Source of the DNA: Sphingopyxis sp.
GTDB taxonomy: Bacteria; Pseudomonadota; Alphaproteobacteria; Sphingomonadales; Sphingomonadaceae
Direction of reading: 5' to 3'
Length of the DNA: 64,000 nt
Assembly: GCF_016704835.1 (NCBI RefSeq)
Contig: NZ_JADIZJ010000001.1
Coordinates: 605,001 to 669,000 of the forward strand
Made by a program: the position numbers and the translations under genes. The notes beneath the pieces were generated by a model. It saw only the letters and a program-made list of their open reading frames with translations, did no database searches and was not told the DNA's origin. Shown in pieces: positions 17,075 to 25,575 of the stretch; within the stretch, counting starts at the first letter, position 1; each line of letters begins with the position of its first letter.

Positions 17075-17308
17075 TTAAGGGCTGACAGGCTTATCGTCGT
17101 TGCCGTCGATCACCAGCCAGATACCACCGGCGATGATCGCGAGTCCGAGCAGTATCGGAAGCCAGCTAGCGCCTTCGAGTTTATTCTCGCGTTCGACAGC
17201 GGATAACGCTCGGGCACCGTCGATGGCGGGCGCCGCCGAAGCCGCCACCGGCGAAAGGATCATCGACGTTGCGGCGATCGAGATCGCAGCCTTTTTCCAG
17301 AGGATCAT
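17075..17308 (-). CDS. Small exported or membrane protein
   Basis: The 77-residue protein has an N-terminal signal-like segment (MILWKKAAISIAATSMILSP) ending near ASAAPA, and a second hydrophobic helix (WLPILLGLAIIAGGIWLVID) before a charged tail. It is probably a small inner-membrane protein. GGAG before the ATG supports the start. I do not recognise a family; proteins of this form are frequent in sphingomonads and remain uncharacterised. Confidence 0.65.
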   Translation of the reverse strand: MILWKKAAISIAATSMILSPVAASAAPAIDGARALSAVERENKLEGASWLPILLGLAIIAGGIWLVIDGNDDKPVSP

Positions 17309-17402
17309 GGCAAACTCCTAGTTGCAGACGATCTGAAACGCAGCTGAAAGGCAGTTTGTTCCGTTATCACTGAGAGTTGCGCTGACTCAGCGTCGGATAG
17401 AG

Positions 17403-18689
17403 TCAGGCTGCCGTGAAGCGGATCGGCAGGCGTTTCAGTCCGCCCACGAACACCGATTCGACCCGTGCCGGTTCGCCCGCAAGCTCGATACTCTTCAGCC
17501 GCGGAAGCAGTTCCTCCATCAAAATCCGCATTTCCATCCGCGCCAGATGCTGACCGAGGCAGACATGCGCGCCGAAACCGAATGCGATCTGCTGGTTCTT
17601 TTCGCGGTCGGGATTGAACGCAAAGGGATCGCCGAACACTTCCTCGTCGCGGTTGCCCGATACATAGTTGAGCATCAGCCAGTCGCCCGCGCGGATCGTC
17701 TGACCGCTGATCTCGACATCTTCCTTCGCGCTGCGCATGAAATGCTGGACCGGGGTGGTCCAGCGGATCGCCTCCTCAATCAGCCCCGCCTTGTCGGTTG
17801 CGGCGTCGCGGAAACGGTCGAACAGCGCAGCGTTTTTTGCGAGCTCCATCATCGCCCCCGCGGTCGAGGCGCTCGTCGTGTCGTGTCCTGCGGTCGCGAC
17901 GATCATATAATAGCCCGACATTTCGCGGTCAGGGATCTGTTCGCCATTCATTGTCGCGTTGGCGATCACGGTCGCGATGTCCTCGCGCGGGTTGGCGCGG
18001 CGGTCGGCGGTGAGGGCGCCGAAATATTGGGTGAAGTCGGCGATGACATAGTCGAGCATCGCTATCGCCTGTTCGGCGCTGGTGATCGCCTCGCGGCTGC
18101 GGTTCAGTTCGGGATCGGTCGGCCCGAACAATTGCTGCGTCAGCATCAGCATCCGCGGTTCGTCCTCGGGCGGCACGCCCAAAATGTCCATGATGACGCG
18201 CAGAGGATAATGCGCCGCGACGTCGCGGGCAAAATCGCATGTCCCACCCTGCGCGAGCATCTGATCGACCGTCTCGCGCGCGATTTGCCGGATTCGGTCT
18301 TCGACGATCTTGAGGTTTTTCGGCATGAACCAGCTTTGGGTCAGCAGCCGGTATTTCATATGGTCAGGGGCGTCCATCTGGACCAGCGAGCGGATCAGAT
18401 GGCCGTCGTTGTTTGGCGTCGCGGCGCGTGCCAGCGCTTCGCCATCGCGGTTGGTCAGTACCGTCGGGCGGATGCCGTTGGCGAACCGCTGCGGATCGCG
18501 GCTGATCGCCATGATGTCGGCGTGGCGGGTGACGAGCCAGAAGGGATCGTGATCATGATTCTCCGCCACCGCGAGCGGGGCGTTGGCGCGCGCCCAGGTC
18601 AGCTGCTCGTGCAGCGAATCCCATTGGCCGTATGCGACGGGGTCGACAACGGCGGCGGCTACCTCTCCAGGCAATATCGGTTTTGTCAT
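17403..18689 (-). CDS. Cytochrome P450
   Basis: This soluble bacterial P450 of 428 residues is expected to insert oxygen into a hydrophobic substrate using a ferredoxin/reductase pair encoded elsewhere. The I-helix motif AGHDTTSAS, the ExxR pair in EEAIRW and the heme-binding loop FGFGAHVCLGQHLA (cysteine ligand) are all present. I chose the ATG at 18689 (MTKPILPGEVAAAVVDP); the longer frame upstream adds a low-quality extension that would overlap the neighbour. There is no ferredoxin gene nearby. General resemblance is to the terpene and sterol-oxidising bacterial P450s, but I cannot assign the family number. Confidence 0.93.
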   Translation of the reverse strand: MTKPILPGEVAAAVVDPVAYGQWDSLHEQLTWARANAPLAVAENHDHDPFWLVTRHADIMAISRDPQRFANGIRPTVLTNRDGEALARAATPNNDGHLIRSLVQMDAPDHMKYRLLTQSWFMPKNLKIVEDRIRQIARETVDQMLAQGGTCDFARDVAAHYPLRVIMDILGVPPEDEPRMLMLTQQLFGPTDPELNRSREAITSAEQAIAMLDYVIADFTQYFGALTADRRANPREDIATVIANATMNGEQIPDREMSGYYMIVATAGHDTTSASTAGAMMELAKNAALFDRFRDAATDKAGLIEEAIRWTTPVQHFMRSAKEDVEISGQTIRAGDWLMLNYVSGNRDEEVFGDPFAFNPDREKNQQIAFGFGAHVCLGQHLARMEMRILMEELLPRLKSIELAGEPARVESVFVGGLKRLPIRFTAA

Positions 18690-18748
18690 GCAACCTATGC
18701 TGCAGCGATTCGCGGGAGGAGTCGAGTGCTTAGACGCCGAAGCGGCCG

Positions 18749-19198
18749 CTATGCGATTTGCGGCGCCCCCGCGGGCATCGCGGTCGCCCACTCAGCGCGC
18801 GCCTTGCGGATCATTGTTTTTAGCGCATCGGCATGCTGCCGCCACGCCAATGCAGAGTCTTCGCTCCACGCTGGTCCTGCCGCCAAGCCCAATTGCGCGA
18901 CCGTCATGTCGATGAAGGCATCATATTCGGCAATCGGCAGCGCGCCATAGCTGCGGTGCGTGAACACCAGTTCGGCGACGAGCGGCCACACCCAGCCTTC
19001 GCCTTTGGCCAGCCCGAATATCATCTGGAGCGTCTCGTCGGTCATCCGCCGCGATGCGGCATCGACCGAAATGAAGCTCTCCCGCCGCTCGGGATGGGCG
19101 GCGAAGAATCGTTCGAACAGCGCATGGCGAATGTCGATGCCGGCATCGGCGACGGCGATCAGGCTCGCCTCCATCAGAGCCGCATCGGCGTCGCTCAC
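18749..19198 (-). CDS. Small helical protein, possibly globin-fold
   Basis: The 149-residue protein has a start (ATG at 19198) that overlaps the stop of the HerA-like gene by 4 bases (ATGA), so it is co-translated with it. The sequence IDIRHALFERFFAAHPERRESF and the later ELVFTHRSYG look like helices of a single-domain globin, with a candidate His in FTHRSYG. The match is weak and heme binding is unproven. If it is a globin, its position before the P450 would fit an oxygen- or redox-linked role. Otherwise it is a hypothetical protein. Confidence 0.6.
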   Translation of the reverse strand: MSDADAALMEASLIAVADAGIDIRHALFERFFAAHPERRESFISVDAASRRMTDETLQMIFGLAKGEGWVWPLVAELVFTHRSYGALPIAEYDAFIDMTVAQLGLAAGPAWSEDSALAWRQHADALKTMIRKARAEWATAMPAGAPQIA

Positions 19199-20790
19199 TT
19201 GAACAGGCTGCCCAATATCCCGCGCATCAGCTGGCCGCCGAATTTGCCCGCGACCTGCCGCCCGATGCTGGTCGCCGCCGAACGCGCCGCCGACTGCACC
19301 ATCTTTTCGGTCATCGACGGCTTGGCGGCTTCGCGCGCAGCCGCGGTTTCCAGCCGCAGCCGCTCGCGTTCTTCGGCCGCTTGCACCTTCGCCGCTTCCT
19401 TGGCGGCAATCGCCGCCTGCTTGTCGGCCTCGACCTGTGCCTTGGCCGCGATCGCGGCGGCCTGCGCCTGATCGGCTTTCATCGCGAGCAGTTCCTCGGC
19501 GCTCTCGCGGTCGACGGTGGTGTCATATTTGCCCTCGACCGGCGAGATCGACCTGATGATTGCGCGCTCCTTTGCGTCGAGCGGCCCGGCGCGCGAGCAC
19601 GGCGGCTTGATCAAAGTGCGCTCGACCGGCGAGGGTGCGCCGTCGGGCATCAGCAACGACACCAGCGCCTCGCCGACTTTCAATTCGGTAATCTCGCGCG
19701 CGACATCGACCTTGGGATTGGGACGGAAGGTGTCGGCGGCGGCTTTCACCGCTTTCTGGTCGCGCGGCGTGAAGGCGCGCAGCGCGTGCTGGACGCGGTT
19801 GCCGAGCTGGCCCGCAACATCTTCGGGAATGTCGATCGGGTTCTGGGTAACGAAATAAACGCCGACGCCTTTCGATCGGATCAGCCGAACGACCTGCTCG
19901 ATCTTTTCGGTCAGCGCGGGCGGCGCGTCATCAAACAGCAGATGCGCCTCGTCGAAAAAGAAGACGAGCTTGGGTTTGTCGGGGTCGCCAATCTCGGGCA
20001 GCGTTTCGAACATCTCGCTGAGCAGCCAGAGCAGGAAGGTCGCATAGAGCTTCGGGCTGGCCATCAACTTGTCGGCGGCGAGGATGTTGACATAGCCGCG
20101 GCCATTGTCGTCGCAGCGGATCATGTCCTGGATGTCGAGCGCGGGTTCGCCAAAGAAATGCGCGCCGCCCTGACTTTCCAGCGTCAGCAGCTGGCGCTGG
20201 ATCGTGCCAACGGTCGCTTTCGACACATTGCCGTATTTGGTGGTGAGTTCGTCGGCATTCTCAGCGCACCACACCAGCATCGCCTGCAAATCGCCCAGAT
20301 CGAGCAGCAGCAGATTCTGTTCGTCGGCAACCCGAAAGGCAATCGCAAGCACGCCCTCCTGCACCTCGTTGAGCCCCATCAGCCGCGCCAGCAGCAGCGG
20401 CCCCATTTCGGAAATGGTGGTGCGGATCGGATGCCCCTGTTCGCCGAACAAGTCCCAGAAGATGACGGGGTTGTCGCGGTACGCCCACTCGCTATCGCCG
20501 ATCTCGGCGGCGCGCGCGGCGAAAATTTCGTGCATCTTCGACATCGGGCTGCCCGCCATCGCCATGCCGGCCAGGTCGCCCTTTACGTCGGCAACGAACA
20601 CCGGAACGCCGACCGCTGAAAAGCCTTCGGCGAGTCCCTGCAAGGTCACTGTCTTGCCGGTGCCGGTCGCGCCCGCGATCAGCCCATGACGGTTGGCGCG
20701 TTTGAGCACCAGCGACTGGCGCGGCCCATTTTCTGCGCCGCCGCCCCCGAGCCCGATATAGATTTCGCTTGCCGTGCTGCCGTCGCTCAC
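19195..20790 (-). CDS. HerA-like / DUF853 ATPase
   Basis: The 531-residue P-loop ATPase of the YjgR/DUF853 branch of the HerA-FtsK group carries Walker A as AGATGTGKTVTLQGLAEGF (about residue 42) and Walker B as LVFFFDEAHLLF. The C-terminal part is a charged Ala/Lys/Glu-rich coiled-coil-like stretch followed by MTEKMVQSAARSAATSIGRQ. Members of this family are annotated as DNA-translocase-like, but their role is not settled. The gene has a 4-bp overlap with the downstream globin-like gene. Confidence 0.9.
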   Translation of the reverse strand: MSDGSTASEIYIGLGGGGAENGPRQSLVLKRANRHGLIAGATGTGKTVTLQGLAEGFSAVGVPVFVADVKGDLAGMAMAGSPMSKMHEIFAARAAEIGDSEWAYRDNPVIFWDLFGEQGHPIRTTISEMGPLLLARLMGLNEVQEGVLAIAFRVADEQNLLLLDLGDLQAMLVWCAENADELTTKYGNVSKATVGTIQRQLLTLESQGGAHFFGEPALDIQDMIRCDDNGRGYVNILAADKLMASPKLYATFLLWLLSEMFETLPEIGDPDKPKLVFFFDEAHLLFDDAPPALTEKIEQVVRLIRSKGVGVYFVTQNPIDIPEDVAGQLGNRVQHALRAFTPRDQKAVKAAADTFRPNPKVDVAREITELKVGEALVSLLMPDGAPSPVERTLIKPPCSRAGPLDAKERAIIRSISPVEGKYDTTVDRESAEELLAMKADQAQAAAIAAKAQVEADKQAAIAAKEAAKVQAAEERERLRLETAAAREAAKPSMTEKMVQSAARSAATSIGRQVAGKFGGQLMRGILGSLFK

Positions 20791-21344
20791 TGTGCTTTTC
20801 CTCCACTTGGGCCCCTTTCCAACGATCTAGTGCGGCGGGACGAGACAGGCAATCGGCAAACCTGGACGCGGCGGCGGTGGCCGGTTGGGGAAGGAACGGG
20901 AGAAAACTGCGCCACTTCACTCGCAAATGGCAACGAGCCACAGCTGTGCCGAGACCTTAAAGAGACAAAAGACATGGATGTGACCGCCGAAACCGATCCC
21001 TTGTCGCTTTAAAATCGCGGTGCGTGCCGGAGTTCCGCGAGAAGCATGTGGTGCGAAGCGACTGCGTCATCCGGCATCGTAGATGATGTCGAAATAAGCT
21101 AAGAAAGCGTTTGGAATAACGCTGGAGGGTGGCGGCTAAAGATCGAAGTCGCGCACTGCTCCTCCCTGTCGTGCAGCGACGGGGAGATGGCAGCGCGAAG
21201 CGCGGACGGAGGGGTTTTGGCACAAACGTCGCGGCCCCCTCACCTCATCGCTTCGCGAGCGGCCCCCCTCCCCACGGCTTCGGCACACGGAGGATCGGTA
21301 ATGTTCCTCTCCCACTCCCGCAGCGCCATCCCCGCGCCAACCCA
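20791..21344. other. 554-bp gap without a recognisable gene
   Basis: The left part (20791-21157) shows no convincing gene. An ATG at 20974 opens only a 12-codon frame (MDVTAETDPLSL) after a purine-rich stretch. The right part (21158-21275) is a palindromic repeat element. The whole stretch separates the HerA-like gene from the VOC gene, both on the minus strand, and should hold the promoter of the HerA operon near 20800-20950. Confidence 0.5.
21158..21275. repeat. Palindromic element, CTCCCTGTCG...CGACGGGGAG type
   Basis: A hairpin CTCCCTGTCG-tgca-GCGACGGGGAG is followed by GCGCGAAGCGCGGACGGAGGGG, then a CCCCCTC-rich second part that could pair with the first. A partial, diverged version occurs at about 27590-27622 (CCCTGTCGCGCAGCGATCGGGAGG). 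It is non-coding. Confidence 0.5.
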
Positions 21345-21713
21345 TCACCCCATGATGAAGGCGTTCAATTTATTCCCGTCAGGATCGCGGAAATATCCCG
21401 CGTAAAACCCTTCGCCGCGCGGTCCCGGGGGGCCTTCGCAGGTGCCGCCGTTGGCGAGCGCGATGTCGTAGAGGCGCTGGACCTGATCCTTGTCCTTGGC
21501 CTCGAGCGCCACCATCACGCCGTTGCCCACCGTCGCTGTGTTGCCGTCAAATGGTTTGGTCAGCCCGATTCCCGCCGCGCCGCCCGGTTTGCCCCAGGCG
21601 ATGAAACCATCGAATTCCATCATCCGCGGCGTGTCGAGCTCGGCGGCAATCGCGTCGTAAAAAACCGCCGCTTTGGCAAGGTCGTTCGTGCCCAGGGTCA
21701 CATAGCCAATCAT
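21345..21713 (-). CDS. VOC (glyoxalase/dioxygenase) superfamily protein
   Basis: The 122-residue protein has a single vicinal-oxygen-chelate domain: MIGYVTLGTNDLAKAAVFYD at the start and GFYAGYFRDPDGNKLNAFIMG at the end. Such proteins bind a metal and act on small molecules or confer resistance to them; the substrate is unknown. Two adjacent ATG codons follow GGGAGG. I use the second, at 21713, because its spacing of six bases is normal. The gene follows the Do-type protease on the same strand direction but upstream of it, separated by that gene's terminator. Confidence 0.82.
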   Translation of the reverse strand: MIGYVTLGTNDLAKAAVFYDAIAAELDTPRMMEFDGFIAWGKPGGAAGIGLTKPFDGNTATVGNGVMVALEAKDKDQVQRLYDIALANGGTCEGPPGPRGEGFYAGYFRDPDGNKLNAFIMG

Positions 21714-21776
21714 CATTATCCTCCCGACTCGATGTGGAAGGAACATAATAAGAACATGGCGAGTATCATGCAAATG

Positions 21777-21808
21777 AAAAGGGCGCCGGATCCGATGATC
21801 CGGCGCCC
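21777..21808 (-). terminator. Rho-independent terminator after the Do-type protease gene
   Basis: On the minus strand GGGCGCCGGATC and GATCCGGCGCCC form a perfect 12-bp stem (21797-21808 and 21781-21792) with a 4-base loop. The stem is followed by TTTTC. It lies 26 bases after the stop of the protease gene. Confidence 0.9.
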
Positions 21809-21834
21809 CTTCGCCTGGACCAAAGTGCGCTAGC

Positions 21835-23349
21835 TTATTTCACTCGCACGGCGATGAAAGCGGACGGGCCGCCACGGCGCAGAATTTCTAGCAGCACGGC
21901 GTCGCGCCCTGCCCGCTTGGCATCGGCAACCGCCTTCGCCAGCGCATCGCTGGTCGCAACCGGAGTGCGGTTAGCGCTGAGGATCACGTCGCCACGGCGC
22001 AGGCCCTTGCGGCCGGCATCGCTGTTCGCCGAAGCGGCGCCGATCACCAAACCCTTGGTTCCGGCATCGACCCCGACCGCGCGTGCAATGTCGGGGGTCA
22101 CCACCTGCACCGACAGGCCGAGTTCGTCCTGGATGGCCTTGTCGGCAGCACCGGTCGGATCCTCGGGAACCGCCTGTTCCTCTTCGGGGTCAAAGTTGGT
22201 TCCGGCCAGCTCTTCCTCGGGCGGACGCGTGCCGACAAGGACGTTGAGCGTCAGCGGCTTGCCGTCGCGAATGATCTCGAGCGGGATGCGTGTGCCGGGT
22301 TTGGTGTTCGAGACGATGTAAGACAGCGTCTGCTGCGGCGTCACTTCGCGGCCATTAACCTTGGTCACCACGTCGCCGCGCTTGAGTCCGGCCTTTTCAC
22401 CCGCCTGCGCGGGTTCGACGCGCTGGATGAACTCGCCGCGATCCTTGGGCAAGCCAAGCGCCGCCGCCAGATCCTCGTCAACCGGCGCGATGCCGATGCC
22501 GAGATAGCCGCGCTGGACTTTTTCACCGGCGCGCAGCGCGTTGATCACCGGGATCGCCGCTTCGGCGGGGATCGCGAAATTGACGCCGATGTTGGCGCCG
22601 ACTGGCGAGATCAGCATGTTGTTGATGCCAACGACATTGCCCTGCAAATCGAACAGCGGTCCGCCCGAGTTGCCGCGGTTGATCGCGGTATCTGTCTGGA
22701 TATAGCGGTCATAGGCGCCGCCCTGTCCAAGGTTGCGCTGCACCGCCGAGATGATACCCGCGGTCACCGTCGATCCAAGCCCGAGCGGGTTGCCGATCGC
22801 GACGACCCAGTCACCGACACGTCCGGTGCTCTTGTCGGCGAACTTCACGAACGGCAGCCCCGTCGCGTCGATCTTGAGCAACGCAAGGTCGGACGCGACG
22901 TCGCGGCCTATAATCGTCGCGCGATACTCTTTCTGGTTGGTCAGCGTGACCGTAACCTGATTGACCGCCTCGCCGCGCGGGCCGCCCGAAATCACGTGGT
23001 TGTTGGTGACGATATAGCCGTCGGTCGAGATCAGGAAGCCCGAGCCGCCACCCTGCTGTTCCTGGGTGATCGGCTCGCGCGTCCCGGCGAAGGGATTGAT
23101 CCGGGTGCCGAGCGTAACCTCCTGCTTGGTCGAAATATTGACCACCGCGGGCTGCAGCTGTTCGACCAGATCGGCGAAGCTTTCGGGTGCGCCCGAGCGC
23201 GGCACGACTTTCGCGATTTCGCTCGATTCATTCTGCGCGACCTGTGCGCCGAGGGGGGATTGGGTGACCAGCGCCAGCGCGGTGCCACCCGCCAGCAAGG
23301 CCGAAGTGATGCCATAAACATAACGCACGATCGAAAATCCTCTTCTCAT
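21835..23349 (-). CDS. Do-type periplasmic serine protease/chaperone (DegP/HtrA family)
   Basis: The 504-residue protein degrades or refolds misfolded envelope proteins. It has an N-terminal hydrophobic signal or anchor (VYGITSALLAGGTALALVT) and a trypsin-like domain with His in TNNHVISGG, Asp in ASDLALLKI and Ser in GNSGGPLFD. Two PDZ domains follow, the first from about residue 270 and the second from about 415. The ATG at 23349 has a poor ribosome site. An in-frame GTG at 23328 has AGAGGA nine bases before it and may be the real start. It follows hflKC, whose products control membrane proteolysis. Confidence 0.93.
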   Translation of the reverse strand: MRRGFSIVRYVYGITSALLAGGTALALVTQSPLGAQVAQNESSEIAKVVPRSGAPESFADLVEQLQPAVVNISTKQEVTLGTRINPFAGTREPITQEQQGGGSGFLISTDGYIVTNNHVISGGPRGEAVNQVTVTLTNQKEYRATIIGRDVASDLALLKIDATGLPFVKFADKSTGRVGDWVVAIGNPLGLGSTVTAGIISAVQRNLGQGGAYDRYIQTDTAINRGNSGGPLFDLQGNVVGINNMLISPVGANIGVNFAIPAEAAIPVINALRAGEKVQRGYLGIGIAPVDEDLAAALGLPKDRGEFIQRVEPAQAGEKAGLKRGDVVTKVNGREVTPQQTLSYIVSNTKPGTRIPLEIIRDGKPLTLNVLVGTRPPEEELAGTNFDPEEEQAVPEDPTGAADKAIQDELGLSVQVVTPDIARAVGVDAGTKGLVIGAASANSDAGRKGLRRGDVILSANRTPVATSDALAKAVADAKRAGRDAVLLEILRRGGPSAFIAVRVK

Positions 23350-23418
23350 CCGAAAAATTCAATAACCCCGGCTGCGGCGGTCTGCGGCGCAGCGGCTGAA
23401 CGCCAATTGAACATGAAC

Positions 23419-23450
23419 GGGCGCTTTCGGTTCCATTCACCGTAGCGCCC
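23419..23450 (-). terminator. Hairpin between hflC and the protease gene
   Basis: GGGCGCT and AGCGCCC (23419-23425 and 23444-23450) form a stem whose loop region can extend it with CGGT/ACCG. There is no clear T run on the minus strand after it, so termination may be partial and the protease gene may be read from hflKC as well as from its own promoter. Confidence 0.4.
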
Positions 23451-23457
23451 GATCGCA

Positions 23458-24312
23458 TCAACCGCCGCTGAAACGCTTCAGATATTCATTGTCGGGCGAC
23501 ATGATGATCGACGTCCCCCCCTGGTTATTCTCACCCAGGAAGGTCTGACGATAGCTTTGCATGGCGCGATAGAAATCGTAAAATTCGGGATCCTTGCCAA
23601 AGCTGGCGGCATAGATCCGCGCGGCTTCACCATCGGCGTTACCGCGGATGATTTGCGCTTCCTTTTGCCCTTCGGCGCGGATCGCGGTCGCTTCCTGCTG
23701 GCGCGCCGAACGCATGCGGTTATACGCCGCGATCAGCGTCGCGCCCTCGGGGAGATCGGCGCGCTTGATCCGGACATCGATAACCTCGGCGCCATATTTA
23801 TTGGCCTCGCGATTCAGCGCGACTTGGATATTGTCCATCACCGCGCCGCGCTCGGGCGACAGCAGCGTCGCAAAGGTGCGCTTGCCCAGCTCGTTGCGCA
23901 GCGACGAACCCAGGATCGTCGCGAGCTGCTGCTGCAAGCGCTCCTCGGTGCGGATCGCGGTGTACATGCGCACCGGATTGGTGATGCGGAAGCGCGCAAA
24001 GGCGTCGACCTGCAGCCGCTGCTGGTCGGTCGACAGCACCTGCTGGCGCTCCATGTTCACGCCCATGATGCGCTTGTCGATATATTGGATGCCGTCGGTG
24101 AACGGCACGCGCAGGACGAGCCCAGCGCCCGAGCTGCCGAAATCTTCGTTCGGCTTATAACGGTTCACGGTACGCTCGATTTCACCGAAGCGCAGAATTA
24201 GCGCCTGCTTGTCCTCGGGGACGATCGCCAGCGATTGCGACAGGATGACGAGCAGCGCGACAACCCCCACGAGCAAACGGACGGGGTTCTGGAACAGCGA
24301 ATTAAACATCAT
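23458..24312 (-). CDS. hflC: Protease modulator HflC (SPFH/band 7 protein)
   Basis: The 284-residue inner-membrane protein has one N-terminal anchor (LLVGVVALLVILSQSLAIV) and a periplasmic SPFH domain. With HflK it forms the large assembly that surrounds and regulates the FtsH protease. The start codon overlaps the stop of hflK (ATGA), and a second ATG follows directly. The sequence QQVLSTDQQRLQVDAFARFR and the later RQQEATAIRAEGQKEA are typical of HflC. Confidence 0.95.
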   Translation of the reverse strand: MMFNSLFQNPVRLLVGVVALLVILSQSLAIVPEDKQALILRFGEIERTVNRYKPNEDFGSSGAGLVLRVPFTDGIQYIDKRIMGVNMERQQVLSTDQQRLQVDAFARFRITNPVRMYTAIRTEERLQQQLATILGSSLRNELGKRTFATLLSPERGAVMDNIQVALNREANKYGAEVIDVRIKRADLPEGATLIAAYNRMRSARQQEATAIRAEGQKEAQIIRGNADGEAARIYAASFGKDPEFYDFYRAMQSYRQTFLGENNQGGTSIIMSPDNEYLKRFSGG

Positions 24313-25484
24313 TCGCCTCCCTTCGTCGCCGCGGCGGGCGGTGTGGCCGGGATACGCTTTTGCACCTCGTTAAGCGGCAGATAGGGGGTCACCCCGCGCG
24401 CTTCGACGACAGTCTTGTCGACATTCGACAACACATTCTCCATCGTTTCATAATAAAGCCGCTTGCGGGTTACCCCCGGCGCCAGCCGATATTGCTCGTA
24501 AATCTGGTCGAACGCCGCGGTGTCGCCGCGAGCGCGTTCGAGCACCTGCTGTTGATAGGCGCGCGACAGGTTGATCGCCGATTCGCGCTCCTGCAGCGCC
24601 GCGGTGACTTCCTTGAACGCTTCGTCGACCTGGCTCGGCGGATCGGCCTGGCGGATCGCGATGCCCTGGATCGACACACCGGCGCGATACTGGTTGAGCA
24701 GTTCCTGCATGCGCTGCTGCACCTGCGCCTCGATCTCGACGCGGCCGGGGCCGATCGCATCCGTCAGGTTGAAATTGGCAACCGTCGCGCGCATCGAACT
24801 TTCGGCGACCTCGCGAATCGTGCCTTCGGGATCGGCGAGCTGGAAAAAGAACAACTCGGGGTCGCGCACCGACCAGCGCACTTCGTAAGCGAGATCGATC
24901 AGACTCTGGTCGCGGGTCAGGACGAAATTCTCGTCCGTCGCATTGGGAGAACCCACCGCCATGGTGCGGATCGCGCGAACGTCCTCCAGCCGAATGCGCT
25001 CGATCGGCGCCGGCCAGGTGAATTTCACCCCCGGACCAACCGTGCGGGAATAGCTGCCAAGCCGAGTAACGACGCCTTCCTTTTCGGGCGGCACGATGTG
25101 GAAGGACGAAAAGATCACCCAAAGCACCGCGGCGGCGAGCACGCCCCATTTCCAGAATTTCGCCGAATCGCCCAGGTTGAACTGGCCACCGCCGCCCGAG
25201 CCGCCGCCGCCAAAGCCGCCGCGCCCCTTGCGCAGCAGCTCGTCAAGCGCTGAGGGGCCGCGCGGCTTGCGGCCGCGATTGATGTCGATCGGATCGGGGG
25301 TGACCCACGGATTGCGCGGTCCGGGCTTTTTGCCGTCGCCAGACCCTTCGCCCCCACGGTCGCCATCGCCGTCCTTGGGACCATTGCCCCACGGGCTGTT
25401 CGCCATCAGGCTGATTGCCTCGAAAAATTGCCGCAATCCTCTCGGGCTGCGGCGTTCGATGTTGCCGTCGATTTTATCGTTCAT
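24309..25484 (-). CDS. hflK: Protease modulator HflK (SPFH/band 7 protein)
   Basis: HflK is the partner of HflC in the FtsH-regulating complex. The protein has a Gly/Asp-rich cytosolic N-terminus (NSPWGNGPKDGDGDRGGEGS), a second Gly-rich stretch, one membrane helix (WGVLAAAVLWVIFSSFHIV) and the SPFH domain. I give the ATG at 25484 (MNDKIDGNIERR), which has no clear ribosome site. The ATG at 25406 (MANSPWGNGP), preceded by a distant GAGG, is a real alternative. It is divergent from mrp with a 91-base gap. Confidence 0.93.
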   Translation of the reverse strand: MNDKIDGNIERRSPRGLRQFFEAISLMANSPWGNGPKDGDGDRGGEGSGDGKKPGPRNPWVTPDPIDINRGRKPRGPSALDELLRKGRGGFGGGGSGGGGQFNLGDSAKFWKWGVLAAAVLWVIFSSFHIVPPEKEGVVTRLGSYSRTVGPGVKFTWPAPIERIRLEDVRAIRTMAVGSPNATDENFVLTRDQSLIDLAYEVRWSVRDPELFFFQLADPEGTIREVAESSMRATVANFNLTDAIGPGRVEIEAQVQQRMQELLNQYRAGVSIQGIAIRQADPPSQVDEAFKEVTAALQERESAINLSRAYQQQVLERARGDTAAFDQIYEQYRLAPGVTRKRLYYETMENVLSNVDKTVVEARGVTPYLPLNEVQKRIPATPPAAATKGGE

Positions 25485-25575
25485 AGGGCTTTTATAGGGT
25501 CGACGCGCGCGATTAACAGGGGGTGCGCGCGAAAATGGGTGGCAATTGATCGGCGCATGCCTATCTGCCGCGGAC

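Noticed and set aside
20974..21012. 12-codon frame MDVTAETDPLSL in the gap before the HerA-like gene
   Set aside because: It is too short to judge and has no downstream gene on that strand that it could control.
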